Positions 55,332 to 64,000 of a DNA stretch of 64,000 nt are shown here, piece after piece. The position numbers and the translations under genes were made by a program. This stretch comes from Candidatus Lucifugimonas marina (GTDB taxonomy: Bacteria; Chloroflexota; Dehalococcoidia; Lucifugimonadales; Lucifugimonadaceae), in NCBI GenBank assembly GCA_029593915.1, contig CP046147.1:1550001-1614000 (forward strand), given 5' to 3'. Each line of letters opens with the position of its first letter. The first letter of the stretch is position 1. The notes beneath the pieces are model-generated. The model had not been told where the DNA came from, made no database searches, and saw only the letters and a program-made list of their open reading frames with translations.

Positions 55332-56185
55332 TTCGCTTTGTCTTGTCGATTCTTCTGGCGTTTGCGACGAACAGAACCTTGCACCTGCAAAGGTCGCCCT
55401 GCACTCACCCACACTTCGTACAAAACTTGCCAATCGGCGAGAGAAAGCGTGGAAGGTCGACGAGAGGTCTCGAATCCAGTCTGTTCGACCAACGCTCTTG
55501 CGTCTTCGAGAGGTATGAATAAGCCGTCAGAAAGCGAGTTGTGCAATTGCTTTCGAGGGCTTTTGAAGCCACTTCGTGCGAGTTTGAAAAAATCGTCTGC
55601 CGATTCGAACGTTATTCGAGTTTCTTCAGTCGGAACAAGCTTGATGACTGAGGAATGCACTTTTGGTGGCGGGTTAAAACACTCTGGTGGTGCGTTGACG
55701 ACATGATCAGCGGTCGAATAAATCTGAACGGCGAGAGAAAGCAGGCTCATATCACCGGGTTTTGCCGACATATCGTTTGCCACTTCGCGCTGAACCATAA
55801 TCACCATCAACTCAGGCTTACGAGTCGATTCGAGGAAATTACGAGTGATTGGGTTTGCAGCGTAGTAGGGAAGGTTCGCAACAACCTTGTAGTCGTTCTC
55901 GACCAACCACGGGTCGAGGTCAGATCCGAAGTCACGGGCGTCAACATTCAAGACACGAACGTTAGGATTCGATTCGTATTTGAATGCAAGTCGATCAGCG
56001 AGATCTTCGTCGAATTCGAGAAGTAGAACTCGACCTGCACGTTCAACCAAATCGCCAGTGAGTGCGCCACGACCGGGGCCCACCTCAACTACAGTGTCAT
56101 CCGAATTCAAATCAGCAGCTTCGATAATCGCATCGATTACCGATCTATCTTCTAGAAAGTGCTGACCCAGCCGCTGTGGGGACAT
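55328..56185 (-). CDS. rsmA: 16S rRNA dimethyladenosine transferase
   Basis: 285 residues. Dimethylates two adenines in the 3' terminal helix of 16S rRNA. RLGQHFLEDRSVIDAIIEAA, the SAM motif VVEVGPGRGALTGDLVERA (in part), and the catalytic NLPYYAANPI are intact, as are FNPPPKVHSSVIKL. The pairing rsmA-ispE is a common conserved neighbourhood. The 437 bp upstream hold the SRP RNA and no protein gene. Confidence 0.95.
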   Translation of the reverse strand: MSPQRLGQHFLEDRSVIDAIIEAADLNSDDTVVEVGPGRGALTGDLVERAGRVLLLEFDEDLADRLAFKYESNPNVRVLNVDARDFGSDLDPWLVENDYKVVANLPYYAANPITRNFLESTRKPELMVIMVQREVANDMSAKPGDMSLLSLAVQIYSTADHVVNAPPECFNPPPKVHSSVIKLVPTEETRITFESADDFFKLARSGFKSPRKQLHNSLSDGLFIPLEDARALVEQTGFETSRRPSTLSLADWQVLYEVWVSAGRPLQVQGSVRRKRQKNRQDKAK

Positions 56186-56325
56186 GGGCTAATCCAACCC
56201 GGAACTAGTGCGTGCTATGCCATCGAATGAGTCTCGACGGAGCCGATTGATAACGACTAGAGAGAAAATATGACCGTGCATCCCTGTATCGCCAGCTGCT
56301 TGAAACATAGATGGCAATACCGACT

Positions 56326-56425
56326 CAAGCCTGGCGTTCCCACGGCACCCGAGGTGTTTCGCTTACCGCTGCTACCTTCCGGTCCTGACGGGGTTCACGA
56401 GGCCTCGCCGCGCAGGACCAAGCTA
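56326..56425 (-). ncRNA. ffs: Signal recognition particle RNA (bacterial small type)
   Basis: The minus strand carries the conserved domain IV: GUCAGGACCGGAAGGUAGCAG, read in parts as CAGGACCGGAAGG (GGAA tetraloop) and AGCAGCGG. Ends close with AGCUUGG (56418-56424) against CCAGGCU (56328-56334). About 100 nt, the normal size of 4.5S-type RNA. Its partner Ffh is not in the window but the receptor FtsY is. Confidence 0.9.
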
Positions 56426-56429
56426 TCAA

Positions 56430-56456
56430 CATCTAAATACTGACTCTAGAGGTCAA
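56430..56456 (-). promoter_or_regulatory. ffs: Possible promoter of the SRP RNA
   Basis: On the minus strand a TTGACC (56451-56456) is followed after 14-15 nt by TAGATG (56430-56435), which ends 5 nt before the first paired base of the RNA. Spacing is a little short for sigma-70. No gene or other signal is seen in 56457-56600. Confidence 0.4.
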
Positions 56457-56610
56457 AAGCGAACAGTCTCAACAGGGCATTCAGTCTCGCTATAGCGGAT
56501 TGCGAGTACAGGGCACCGCTACCGCCCCACCTAGCACGATCAAGTTAATCGTACTACCGAGTCATCGAATAGTCGCTGAATTACGGCACGAATACGGCGA
56601 CGATTCCCGT

Positions 56611-56616
56611 TAGAAT
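56611..56616 (+). promoter_or_regulatory. Possible -10 element of a leaderless galU transcript
   Basis: TAGAAT ends 6 nt before the galU ATG, and no Shine-Dalgarno sequence separates them. The expected transcription start falls on the ATG. The -35 region is not recognisable. Confidence 0.4.
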
Positions 56617-56622
56617 CTCGAC

Positions 56623-57501
56623 ATGTCTTCACAAAGTAGCGAAAAGCCAGCAATCACCAAAGCAGTTATTCCGGTGGGAGGCCTGGGAACCAGGTTCCTC
56701 CCGGCGACTCGGACGGTTCCAAAACCGCTACTGCCGGTGTTGAACGTTCCAGTAATCGAATACGCGGTTCGAGACGCGGCAGAAGCTGGCGTGACCGATG
56801 TGGCAATCGTGATGTCACCAGGAATGGAATCAGTCGCTGACTACTTCGGGAACCAGGCGACGCTTGAACGTGAACTTAGAACACGGGGCCGGGATGATCT
56901 GCTTGAAAAGCAGTTGGAAATAGCTTCACTCGTGAATGTGACCACTGTGTATCAGCACGATCCAAAAGGGCCGGGGCACGCGATTCTTCAAGCGCGTGAT
57001 TTCTGTGATGGAGAGTCGTTCGTAACGATCTTTCCCGATGATGTAATCCTCAACGACGTTTCAGCTACAGAACAATTGATGCAGGTTTATCGAGAACATG
57101 GCGGATCAGTTCTTGCAGTGAGTGAGGCAGCCGACGAGATTATTCACACCAAGGGTGTCGTTGGCGGTACACCTCTCGGCTCCAGAGTTCATGAAGTAGA
57201 CGCCTTGGTAGAAAAGCCTGCTCTCGAAGACGCTCCAAGCAAACTTGCGATTGTTGCTCGATACATCCTCGACAATGCTGTTTTCGACTATCTTGCCGAA
57301 GAGCACGCCGGTGCAGGTGGCGAAATTCAGATCACTGACGCAATCGCGTCGCTGTTGGGCAACAGTCCGATTCACGCTAGGGAAATCAGTGGGTTCCACG
57401 CCGACACGGGTAATCCCGGAGGAATGCTGCAAGCCGCTATTCACGTCGCAAAGCAGGATCCTGAGCTCGCGGAAATCGTGGCTGACGCGCTTCAGGGCTG
57501 A
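56623..57501 (+). CDS. galU: UTP-glucose-1-phosphate uridylyltransferase
   Basis: 292 residues. Makes UDP-glucose for glycan and glycolipid synthesis. AVIPVGGLGTRFLPATRTVP, KPLLPVLNVPVIEYAV, HDPKGPGHAIL, FPDDVI and EKPA are the usual nucleotide and sugar motifs; EEHAGAGGEIQITDAI marks the GalU branch over RfbA. Its product may supply the membrane glycosyltransferases at 32-37 kb. Confidence 0.95.
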   Translation: MSSQSSEKPAITKAVIPVGGLGTRFLPATRTVPKPLLPVLNVPVIEYAVRDAAEAGVTDVAIVMSPGMESVADYFGNQATLERELRTRGRDDLLEKQLEIASLVNVTTVYQHDPKGPGHAILQARDFCDGESFVTIFPDDVILNDVSATEQLMQVYREHGGSVLAVSEAADEIIHTKGVVGGTPLGSRVHEVDALVEKPALEDAPSKLAIVARYILDNAVFDYLAEEHAGAGGEIQITDAIASLLGNSPIHAREISGFHADTGNPGGMLQAAIHVAKQDPELAEIVADALQG

Positions 57502-57512
57502 TCGACGTTTCT

Positions 57513-58760
57513 TTAGAGCCGTCTTAACGATGGCGAAACGATAAGTGCTCCTAACCCTGTGGAGATCACAACTATTCCCGCGGCTGCAAGAGCCCAGTCG
57601 ACACCGATAAGTTCCCCCACGGCGCCTAATCCGAGATGACCTATCCAGCCAAAGCCGATAGCAAACACCCAGGCACCCACGGCTCTTCCTCGCATCTCGT
57701 CTGGAACATTCAACTGCAGTAGAGTCCACTGCATAGCGTCGAAAGCTGCAGCCGACGCGCCAACACCCATGATTAATACGAGTGCAACCGCGTACGAACC
57801 GAATGCTGAGAACGTGGCCAAGAACAAGCCGTAAGCAACCGCTACTGTGATCAGCAAAAGACCTTTTCGTTGAAAATTGCCGAGCATCATCAGAAATAAG
57901 GTCCCGAACATCGATCCGAAACCTGCCATCATCGTCAGAGTGCCAAGTCCTTTTTCGTCGACGTTCAAAACTTCCTTGGCCACCGCAGGCATGACCGCAC
58001 CGTAAGCGAAACCGAATATTTCAACCAGCACCGCGGTGATCAGAATCATGCGGACAATCGGAAGAGTCGACATTAGCTTCAGGCCGTCAAATACGTCCCG
58101 AATGACAGAGCAAGTCTGCTCGACTACTTTGACTCGTAAACCTCGATTCGCCAGAAGGGCTAAAAATCCGCCGATAACGAATGCAATCCCGGATGCAAAG
58201 AAAGTTGCCGGTACGCCCAGCCAACTGATCGCAAATCCGGCAGCAAGAGCTCCTAGAGCACCCACAGCACGCATACCTGTAGATTGGATCGCCACGGCGT
58301 TCATCCGGACTTCTCGTGGCACAGAACCTGTAACCATGCCCTGAACAGAGGGAATCTCGAATGAGTGCCCTACCCCTGAGAACGCGAGAATTACGAATAC
58401 CAACCACAGTGGCTCTAGATTATTCATTGCCACCGCAGCCAAAGCCGAAAGCACAACTGCTTTGTATATTCCCGTAATGAGCATGATCTTGCCGCGTGAG
58501 AAGCGATCAGATGCGGCGCCACCAATAGGCGCAAAGATCAACTGGGGAGCCTGCCGAACAGCGAAGGACGCGGCGGCTAAAAATACTGAGTCTGTTTCAT
58601 TCAACACGACCCAGCCTGTGGCTAGGCGCTCTCCCCAGTTACCCAGCGAAAATATCACCGACGCCAGCCATACTCGTCTGAACTGTGGGAATGCGAACGC
58701 GGCTAGTGGACCACGCGGCCGAGAGAATTTGCGAGCTGGTGTTGGGACAGAAGTGGTCAT
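57513..58760 (-). CDS. MFS transporter (MFS_3 / exporter type)
   Basis: 415 residues, about 12 transmembrane helices. FRRVWLASVIFSLGNWGERLA at the first helix (in part, FSLGNWGERLATGW) and GGAASDRFSRGKIML as the loop 2-3 motif match the MFS_3 group of macrolide or siderophore exporters; DEMRGRAVGAW is the loop 8-9 counterpart. Converges on galU with an 11-bp gap. Substrate unknown. Confidence 0.9.
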   Translation of the reverse strand: MTTSVPTPARKFSRPRGPLAAFAFPQFRRVWLASVIFSLGNWGERLATGWVVLNETDSVFLAAASFAVRQAPQLIFAPIGGAASDRFSRGKIMLITGIYKAVVLSALAAVAMNNLEPLWLVFVILAFSGVGHSFEIPSVQGMVTGSVPREVRMNAVAIQSTGMRAVGALGALAAGFAISWLGVPATFFASGIAFVIGGFLALLANRGLRVKVVEQTCSVIRDVFDGLKLMSTLPIVRMILITAVLVEIFGFAYGAVMPAVAKEVLNVDEKGLGTLTMMAGFGSMFGTLFLMMLGNFQRKGLLLITVAVAYGLFLATFSAFGSYAVALVLIMGVGASAAAFDAMQWTLLQLNVPDEMRGRAVGAWVFAIGFGWIGHLGLGAVGELIGVDWALAAAGIVVISTGLGALIVSPSLRRL

Positions 58761-58810
58761 GCGCCCGTCATTCTGAGCGCGACCAACTGATTAGTCGATA
58801 GACAAAATTG

Positions 58811-60643
58811 CTAGTCGAGCGAGAGCACGGCCATGAATGCCTCTTGAGGCACTTCGATCGAACCAACCATCTTCATTCGGCGCTTCTTACCCTTTTTCTG
58901 CTGTTCCAGCAGTTTTCGTTTACGGGTGACGTCACCACCGTAACACTTGGCAAGAACGTTCTTTCGAAGGGCTTTTACGTCGGTACGAGCAACGATTTTG
59001 CCGCCGATAGCAGCCTGAATCGGTACAGCAAACATCTGTCGAGGAATCAAGTCTTTCAGCTTCGATGTAAGCGAACGACCGTACGAAGCGGCTTCATCTC
59101 GGTGTGTCATCATCGAAAGAGCGTCAACTGGTTCGTGGTTCACTAACACGTCGAGTTTGACCAGATCGGCAACGCGATTGTCGATCATCGAGTAGTCCAT
59201 CGACGCGTAGCCCTGGGTGCCAGATTTCAACTTGTCGTGGAAATCTACGAGGATTTCGGAGAGCGGAATATCGTACTCAAGTAGTACACGAGCATCCCGC
59301 TTTGCTTCGCCTTCTTCGCTTGAAGCCGACTCAAGATATTCCATCTTTTTGTATTCGCCACGTTTACCCGTGACCAATTCCATGATGGCTCCGATATAAC
59401 GCCCGGGCGAAACAATGGTGATATTCACCCACGGCTCGAGAATGTCGGACAAATTGTTGTGATCGGGTAGCTTCGACGGGTTGTCGATAGTGATCGATTC
59501 TCCCGACTTCAGCAGCACCTCATAGCTAACGCTTGGAGCCGTAGCGATAAGGCCGAGACCGTACTCACGTTCCAGCCGCTCTTGGACGATGTCCATGTGG
59601 AGCAATCCAAGGAATCCGCAGCGGAATCCAAATCCAAGCGCCGCCGATGACTCAGGTTCGAACACAAGAGCTGCGTCATTCAACTGCAGCTTTTCGAGCG
59701 CATCACGCAACTCGGGGTAATCCTCACCCTCGGTGGGGAAGATACCTGTAAACACCATAGGACTTTGCGCGGCATAGCCCGGCAAAGCATCCGCAGCAGG
59801 GTCACTAGCGACAGTCATCGTGTCGCCCACACGAACGGCTTTCACGTCTTTCAGACCTGTTGCCACGTACCCAACTTCACCGGTCTTTAAGCCGGTAGTT
59901 TTCTCAAGCACCGGACTGAAGAAACCAGTTTCGAGAACTTCGGCTTCTATTTCAGTTCCCATCAGGCGAACTCGGTCGGAGCTTTTCAATGATCCGTGCA
60001 TCGCACGCACATATGCAATCACGCCTTTGAACTGGTCGTACTTTGAGTCGAAAATCAATGCCCGGAACTTGTCATCGACGTTTCCGACTGGTGGCTCGAC
60101 TCGGGTAACAATCTGCTCAAGCAGTTCCTTGACGCCGTCCCCGGTCTTAGCCGAAATTTGAAGAACTTCGTCAGCACCGAAGCCGAACGTCTGCTCTAGT
60201 TCGGTCAACACGCGTTCTGGCTGTGCCGCCGGCATATCGAGCTTGTTGATTACAGGAATGATTTCAAGATCGTTCTCAAGTGCCAGATACACGTTTGCGA
60301 TCGTCTGTGCCTGAATTCCCTGAGTGGCGTCTACCAGCAGAACAGCGCCTTCGCACGCAGCAAGCGAACGAGAGACTTCATAAGAGAAATCAACGTGGCC
60401 CGGGGTGTCGATCAGATTTAGCTGATAATCGACACCATTTTCGGCGGGATACTGCAGCCGAACGGCCTGAGCCTTAATCGTAATGCCGCGTTCCTGCTCA
60501 AGCTCCATCGTATCGAGGTGCTGAGCGGTCATCTTGCGTTCTGACACAGCATCGGTGATTTCGATCAGGCGGTCGGCTAGGGTCGACTTACCGTGATCGA
60601 TGTGGGCGATGATGCAGAAATTTCTAACGTGATCTTGCGACAT
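58811..60643 (-). CDS. lepA: Elongation factor 4 (LepA)
   Basis: 610 residues. Ribosomal back-translocase GTPase. G1 [14 protein letters not shown], switch G3 [13 protein letters not shown]4 NKLDMPAA, and the EF4-specific C-terminal domain with RRQMF-type segment [18 protein letters not shown] and [20 protein letters not shown] (in part). Standard length; 50 bp upstream of the MFS gene but in the same direction, so possibly co-transcribed. Confidence 0.97.
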   Translation of the reverse strand: MSQDHVRNFCIIAHIDHGKSTLADRLIEITDAVSERKMTAQHLDTMELEQERGITIKAQAVRLQYPAENGVDYQLNLIDTPGHVDFSYEVSRSLAACEGAVLLVDATQGIQAQTIANVYLALENDLEIIPVINKLDMPAAQPERVLTELEQTFGFGADEVLQISAKTGDGVKELLEQIVTRVEPPVGNVDDKFRALIFDSKYDQFKGVIAYVRAMHGSLKSSDRVRLMGTEIEAEVLETGFFSPVLEKTTGLKTGEVGYVATGLKDVKAVRVGDTMTVASDPAADALPGYAAQSPMVFTGIFPTEGEDYPELRDALEKLQLNDAALVFEPESSAALGFGFRCGFLGLLHMDIVQERLEREYGLGLIATAPSVSYEVLLKSGESITIDNPSKLPDHNNLSDILEPWVNITIVSPGRYIGAIMELVTGKRGEYKKMEYLESASSEEGEAKRDARVLLEYDIPLSEILVDFHDKLKSGTQGYASMDYSMIDNRVADLVKLDVLVNHEPVDALSMMTHRDEAASYGRSLTSKLKDLIPRQMFAVPIQAAIGGKIVARTDVKALRKNVLAKCYGGDVTRKRKLLEQQKKGKKRRMKMVGSIEVPQEAFMAVLSLD

Positions 60644-60743
60644 ATATCTAATAGTAGTCGCTAATTACGGAAATTCCTTGTGCTGGAGCTACAGACTTTC
60701 ACCCAAGTTAGTGAGTCTCGGTTGAGCACGCCAGAAACTAGCC

Positions 60744-62327
60744 TCAATGGCCGCGACGCAAAGCCCTGCCTGGAGTTGCACCGGTGTTCGTGCCATTCTC
60801 GATCACAACTTCACCGTTGACGATGACGTAGTCGATACCGACCGGATAATGCTTAGGATCGTCTTTCGTAGCGTCTGTTCGAACTGTCTCGGGATCAAAA
60901 ATCACGATGTCGGCTCTAAACCCGTCACGTAATGCCCCTCTATCCGTCAGCCCCAATCGCTGTGCAGGGAACGAAGTCATCTTCCTGATCGCTTCTGGCA
61001 GTTTGAGATGCTTTTCAGCACGTACAAACTCAGCCAGAACCACAGGGAAACAGCCGTAGGTTCGTGGATTCGGATACTCACCAAACAGAATGGCGTCGGA
61101 AGCAATCATTCCGTAGGGATGTGAAACGAACTCCGGCAGTGTGTGAGCATTCGTTCCGGTGCCGACTTCGCTAATTCCGAGCCGTTCTTCTAGAAGCAGA
61201 TCGAACAATGCGTCTGCAGGGTCCTGTTCCCGCATTTCAGCTATGTGTGAAATCGATTTACCGTCGTACTTTTCGTTTTGGGGCTGGCGGAAGTTGTGAA
61301 GCCATCGTTCCCGCCAGATTTCCTGAATATCGGAACGAGAATTCATATCTCGCTTCATCTTCTTCCGATCCTCGGGATCGGCCAGCGCAGCCATGATCCG
61401 TTCGGGACCGCCATCTTTCGCCCAAAACGGTAGCTGAATAGTTACCGAAGTTCCCGAGTACGGGTACGTGTAGCAGTCGAAAGTTACGTCTACGCCTTCA
61501 GCCCGTGCGTCTTCGACGAGACCTAGATACCCGTTGTGCGAGCCTTCACCCTGTTTCGGCTGTCTGAAATGAGTGAGGTGAATCGGAATGCCCGATTTTC
61601 TACCAATCTCAACCGCTTCTTCCCACGGTGCGTATGTGCCTTGTGACTTCAACGAAGCGCGTGTGTGGGTGTGGTAGAACCCGCCCATCGCGGCAGTCTG
61701 TTCAGAAAGTGCGATTAACTCTTCGGTCGAAGCATAGGCACCCGGGGGATAGTCGAGACCTGTCGACAGTCCCCACGCACCTTCCTCCATCGACTCACGA
61801 ATCACCGCTTTCATATTCGCTATTTCGGCAGTGGTGGCAGGCTGATCGTTCCATCCTGTTGCCCAAATACGAACGGGTGAATTTCCAAGAATGTAGGCAA
61901 TGTTCACCGCTACAGTTCCATCGTATTTGTTCAGAAGTTCCTGAGTAGTCAACCAATCTGGTTCAGGCGGGTACCAGTTCAGCCCTGCATCCATCCATAT
62001 GTAGCGTTCGAGCTCTTCTTTAGTCTTGAACGGTGCGTGAGAAATGCCATCAATGCCGACCAATTCGGTAGTTACGCCCTGCCGAACCTTCGGATCGTGG
62101 TGCGGTTCTCCAAGGATCGTCAAACCAGCGTGAGAGTGCAGATCGACGAAGCCGGGACAAACTACTTTGTCTTCGGCATCGATTACCCGCTCTGACTCGT
62201 ATTGATTGAGGTCGATTTCACCTCGTTTTATCGAGATAGTGTCGTTATCGACCAGTACCGATCCTCGGAACCAGGGCGATCCGGTACCGTCGATTATTCG
62301 TGCGTTGTGAATGAGAAGTTGAAGCAT
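60744..62327 (-). CDS. N-acyl-D-amino-acid deacylase-type amidohydrolase
   Basis: 527 residues from ATG 62327; a TTG at 62336 would add three. Metal motif VCPGFVDLHSHAGLT, GLSTGLDYPPGAYAS, HTHTRASLKSQGT, IPIHLTHFRQPKQGEG, and SDAILFGEYPNPRTYG with the C-terminal LGLTDRGALRDGFRADIVIFD. Family members release D-amino acids or related acyl compounds. Divergent from the ketopantoate reductase-like gene. Substrate is inferred only to the family level. Confidence 0.88.
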   Translation of the reverse strand: MLQLLIHNARIIDGTGSPWFRGSVLVDNDTISIKRGEIDLNQYESERVIDAEDKVVCPGFVDLHSHAGLTILGEPHHDPKVRQGVTTELVGIDGISHAPFKTKEELERYIWMDAGLNWYPPEPDWLTTQELLNKYDGTVAVNIAYILGNSPVRIWATGWNDQPATTAEIANMKAVIRESMEEGAWGLSTGLDYPPGAYASTEELIALSEQTAAMGGFYHTHTRASLKSQGTYAPWEEAVEIGRKSGIPIHLTHFRQPKQGEGSHNGYLGLVEDARAEGVDVTFDCYTYPYSGTSVTIQLPFWAKDGGPERIMAALADPEDRKKMKRDMNSRSDIQEIWRERWLHNFRQPQNEKYDGKSISHIAEMREQDPADALFDLLLEERLGISEVGTGTNAHTLPEFVSHPYGMIASDAILFGEYPNPRTYGCFPVVLAEFVRAEKHLKLPEAIRKMTSFPAQRLGLTDRGALRDGFRADIVIFDPETVRTDATKDDPKHYPVGIDYVIVNGEVVIENGTNTGATPGRALRRGH

Positions 62328-62422
62328 GGTGCGCAAATAATAAACGCAAGCTGTTCACTAGAGGCTGCGACTGCCCTAAGATTGGCGCCTGATTCCGATT
62401 CGAATGAATAACAGGGCTGAAA

Positions 62423-63373
62423 ATGAATTTGTTGAGCAACGATACTTACAGAGTGGCGGTTGTGGGTGCTGGTGGCACCGGAGCGTACTACGGCGGTGCA
62501 CTTGCGCGAGCTGGCGCTGACGTAACAATGATCGCTAGAGGTCCACATCTCGAAGCGATCAACAAAAACGGTCTTCAACTAAATTCCGTATTGCTCGGCG
62601 ATTTCCAAGTTGAATGCACTGCCACTGACGATATGGCGTCGATTGAACGAGTCGATCTCGTAATTTTCGCAGTGAAGAGCTGGGGTACTGATGCTGCGAT
62701 AAAGGCAATGGCATCAGGTGACATGGTTGGCGAAGGCACGTTGATCATTTCGATGCAAAACGGTATCGACAGCGAACCACAGTTGTCGGCAGCGTTCGGA
62801 CCCGAGCACGTTCTCGGCTGCACCGCCACGGTTTCGGCTCTTATCGCCGAGCCGGGAGTTGTGAATCAAGCCGGAGGACCAGGTTCACTTGTAATTGGTG
62901 AGATGGACGGTGGACCTTCAGACCGCGTTACGTCGTTAGTTGAACGATGTCTTACAGCAGGACTTGCGGCAGAGGCAAACGACAACATCGAGATGGCTTT
63001 GTGGATGAAATTCACTTTCATCTGCGCACTCAGTGGAATGACTGCTCTCACCCGTAAGCCAATTGGTGAAATTTTCGCTCAGGAAACGACGACTGAGATG
63101 TATCGACAGGTGCTTTCTGAGGTTGCTGCAGTTGCGCGGGCAAAGGGCGTAGGAATTTCTGAAGAGTTAGTAGATTCGACGCTCAAAACAACGCAAGGTC
63201 GTGAGCCGTTCATCATTGGATCTATGGGTCACGATTTGATCGCTGGTAATCCGATAGAAATTGGTCTACTGAACGCACGAGTAGTGGAAATGGGTAAGGA
63301 ACTGGGGATCGACACGCCAGCCAACTTCGCCATCGAGGCAGCACTCAGACCGCACGAGGGTGGAGCCGGCTAG
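62423..63373 (+). CDS. 2-dehydropantoate 2-reductase family protein
   Basis: 316 residues, usual PanE length. AVVGAGGTGAYYGGALARAGA binds NADP, LVIFAVKSWGTDAA and MQNGIDSE follow, with the catalytic Lys in MALWMKFTFICALSGMTAL and SMGHDLIAGNPIEI at the end. It may be the true pantothenate-pathway enzyme or a paralogue, as the window has a second, longer member. ATG with AGGG upstream; a strong terminator follows. Confidence 0.9.
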   Translation: MNLLSNDTYRVAVVGAGGTGAYYGGALARAGADVTMIARGPHLEAINKNGLQLNSVLLGDFQVECTATDDMASIERVDLVIFAVKSWGTDAAIKAMASGDMVGEGTLIISMQNGIDSEPQLSAAFGPEHVLGCTATVSALIAEPGVVNQAGGPGSLVIGEMDGGPSDRVTSLVERCLTAGLAAEANDNIEMALWMKFTFICALSGMTALTRKPIGEIFAQETTTEMYRQVLSEVAAVARAKGVGISEELVDSTLKTTQGREPFIIGSMGHDLIAGNPIEIGLLNARVVEMGKELGIDTPANFAIEAALRPHEGGAG

Positions 63374-63418
63374 GCTCTCTACCGAATAGCAACTGAATCA
63401 AGTTCAGGATGACGGACT

Positions 63419-63460
63419 ATAAAAAACGGGGTGAGCAGTTTTGCTCACCCCGTTTTTTAT
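63419..63460. terminator. Strong bidirectional intrinsic terminator
   Basis: A perfect 19-bp stem (63419-63437 with 63442-63460; core CGGGGTGAGCA / TGCTCACCCCG) around the loop GTTT, bordered by A6 and T6 runs. It ends both the ketopantoate reductase-like gene and the convergent thiamine-diphosphate enzyme gene. Confidence 0.95.
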
Positions 63461-63478
63461 CAGACATCGCAAGACGTA

Positions 63479-64000
63479 CTAATCCAGCAACCCATCCTGT
63501 GGAGTTGTCCACGGTGCTCGTGCTGACCATTGCTTAGGACGAGGTACTCGTGAAACCGGTACATCGATGAAGACAGGCTTGTTCATTGCAAGAGCCTTCG
63601 GGATGACGTTCTTCACATCGAAAGGATCTTTGGCACGAAGTCCAACTGCACCGTAAGCCTCGGCGAGTTTGACGAAGTCAGGGTTCACGAAATCAGTTTC
63701 GTAGGTACCACCGAAATCGTCGTCCATGTCTCGCGCCACGTTTCCGTAATGACCATCGTTGTAAATCACGGTAACTAGATTGATTCCGTACTTCACAGCC
63801 GTCGAAATCTCCGACGAGTTATACATAAATCCACCGTCGCCCGAGACACAAATCACAGGCTTATCGGGATTTCCAACCTTCGCACCCAACGCTGTAGGGA
63901 ACGCGAAACCAAGGTTTCCGGAGTAGCCAGAATCGATGTAGGACTTCGGGTTCTCTGTAATCCAGCGGGGTCGCGAGTAGTACCCAAGCTGTGTCATGCC
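63479..64000 (-). CDS. Thiamine-diphosphate enzyme (acetolactate synthase-like), C-terminal part
   Basis: 173 residues visible; the frame runs off the window, so the ATG at 63997 is internal. SGYSGNLGFAFPTALGAKVG and VICVSGDGGFMYNSSEI give the Mg-ThDP motif GDGG-x-N, followed by VTVIYNDGHYGNV. Belongs to the acetolactate synthase / benzoylformate decarboxylase group. Which reaction it performs depends on the missing part. Confidence 0.9.
   Translation of the reverse strand, partial: GMTQLGYYSRPRWITENPKSYIDSGYSGNLGFAFPTALGAKVGNPDKPVICVSGDGGFMYNSSEISTAVKYGINLVTVIYNDGHYGNVARDMDDDFGGTYETDFVNPDFVKLAEAYGAVGLRAKDPFDVKNVIPKALAMNKPVFIDVPVSRVPRPKQWSARAPWTTPQDGLLD

Noticed and set aside
1..64000. CRISPR array, prophage, transposase or integrase
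   Set aside because: No spaced direct repeats and no protein of these families was seen on either strand.

Overview
The window looks like a chromosomal segment of a free-living, probably marine bacterium of the Chloroflexota, most like the SAR202 / Dehalococcoidia-related lineages. This is inferred from gene content and not proven. The clues are several paralogous enolase-superfamily (mandelate racemase-type) dehydratases, a 'YYY'-domain membrane protein beside a TIGR03663-type glycosyltransferase, many catabolic oxidoreductases and amidohydrolases, and very frequent TTG starts (more than a dozen genes). Base composition is moderate and even. I see no phage, integrase, insertion sequence or CRISPR array.

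Layout. 0-9 kb: a membrane dipeptidase cut by the window start, two lipoproteins, an RNase H-like exonuclease, a PAC2-family protein overlapping an unrecognised acidic protein, then a TyrA-like/aroA/gmk/bicupin run. 8.6-19 kb: two tandem M20 amidohydrolases, a glycerate kinase, a lutABC lactate-oxidation operon divergent from L-2-hydroxyglutarate oxidase, an aldo/keto reductase and a DUF362 protein. 19-26.5 kb: an orphan histidine kinase, a selenocysteine tRNA gene, thioredoxin, and a NuoE/F/G-like soluble NADH module without a membrane arm. 26.5-37 kb: RraA-like protein, enolase-superfamily dehydratase, SRPBCC protein and SDR, then four genes for membrane or cell-surface glycan chemistry. 37-44.6 kb: ftsY, rnc and a UGA-interrupted DsbA-like gene in one operon, cca, an OGG1-type glycosylase and an exonuclease-DinG helicase. 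44.7-53 kb: a sugar-acid type catabolic cluster (ketopantoate reductase-like protein, two enolase-superfamily genes, MDR dehydrogenase), a peroxiredoxin and a large CehA-type metallohydrolase. 53-64 kb: SDR, rsmA-ispE-membrane protein operon, SRP RNA, galU, MFS exporter, lepA, D-aminoacylase-like amidohydrolase, a second ketopantoate reductase-like gene and the C-terminal part of a thiamine-diphosphate enzyme.

The main discovery is a linked pair of selenium features. At 20741-20838 (minus) lies a full bacterial tRNA-Sec (anticodon UCA, 6-bp D stem, long variable arm, encoded CCA). About 18 kb away the DsbA-family gene at 38821-39465 (minus) has an in-frame UGA exactly where the catalytic cysteine of the thioredoxin-fold motif belongs (U-P-W-V at residues 20-23), followed by a hairpin. 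A normal gene caller would begin this gene 32 codons late and lose the active site. Together the two features imply an active Sec-decoding system and a selenoprotein oxidoreductase of the DsbA/FrnE type heading an operon with rnc and ftsY.

Other points of interest are a probable CTG start for ftsY, a TyrA homologue lacking the usual catalytic histidines, a NuoF with a cysteine-free N-terminal domain paired with a NuoG-like subunit lacking a molybdenum-ligand Cys/Sec, and a ~93-bp palindromic element in the one sizeable convergent gap.
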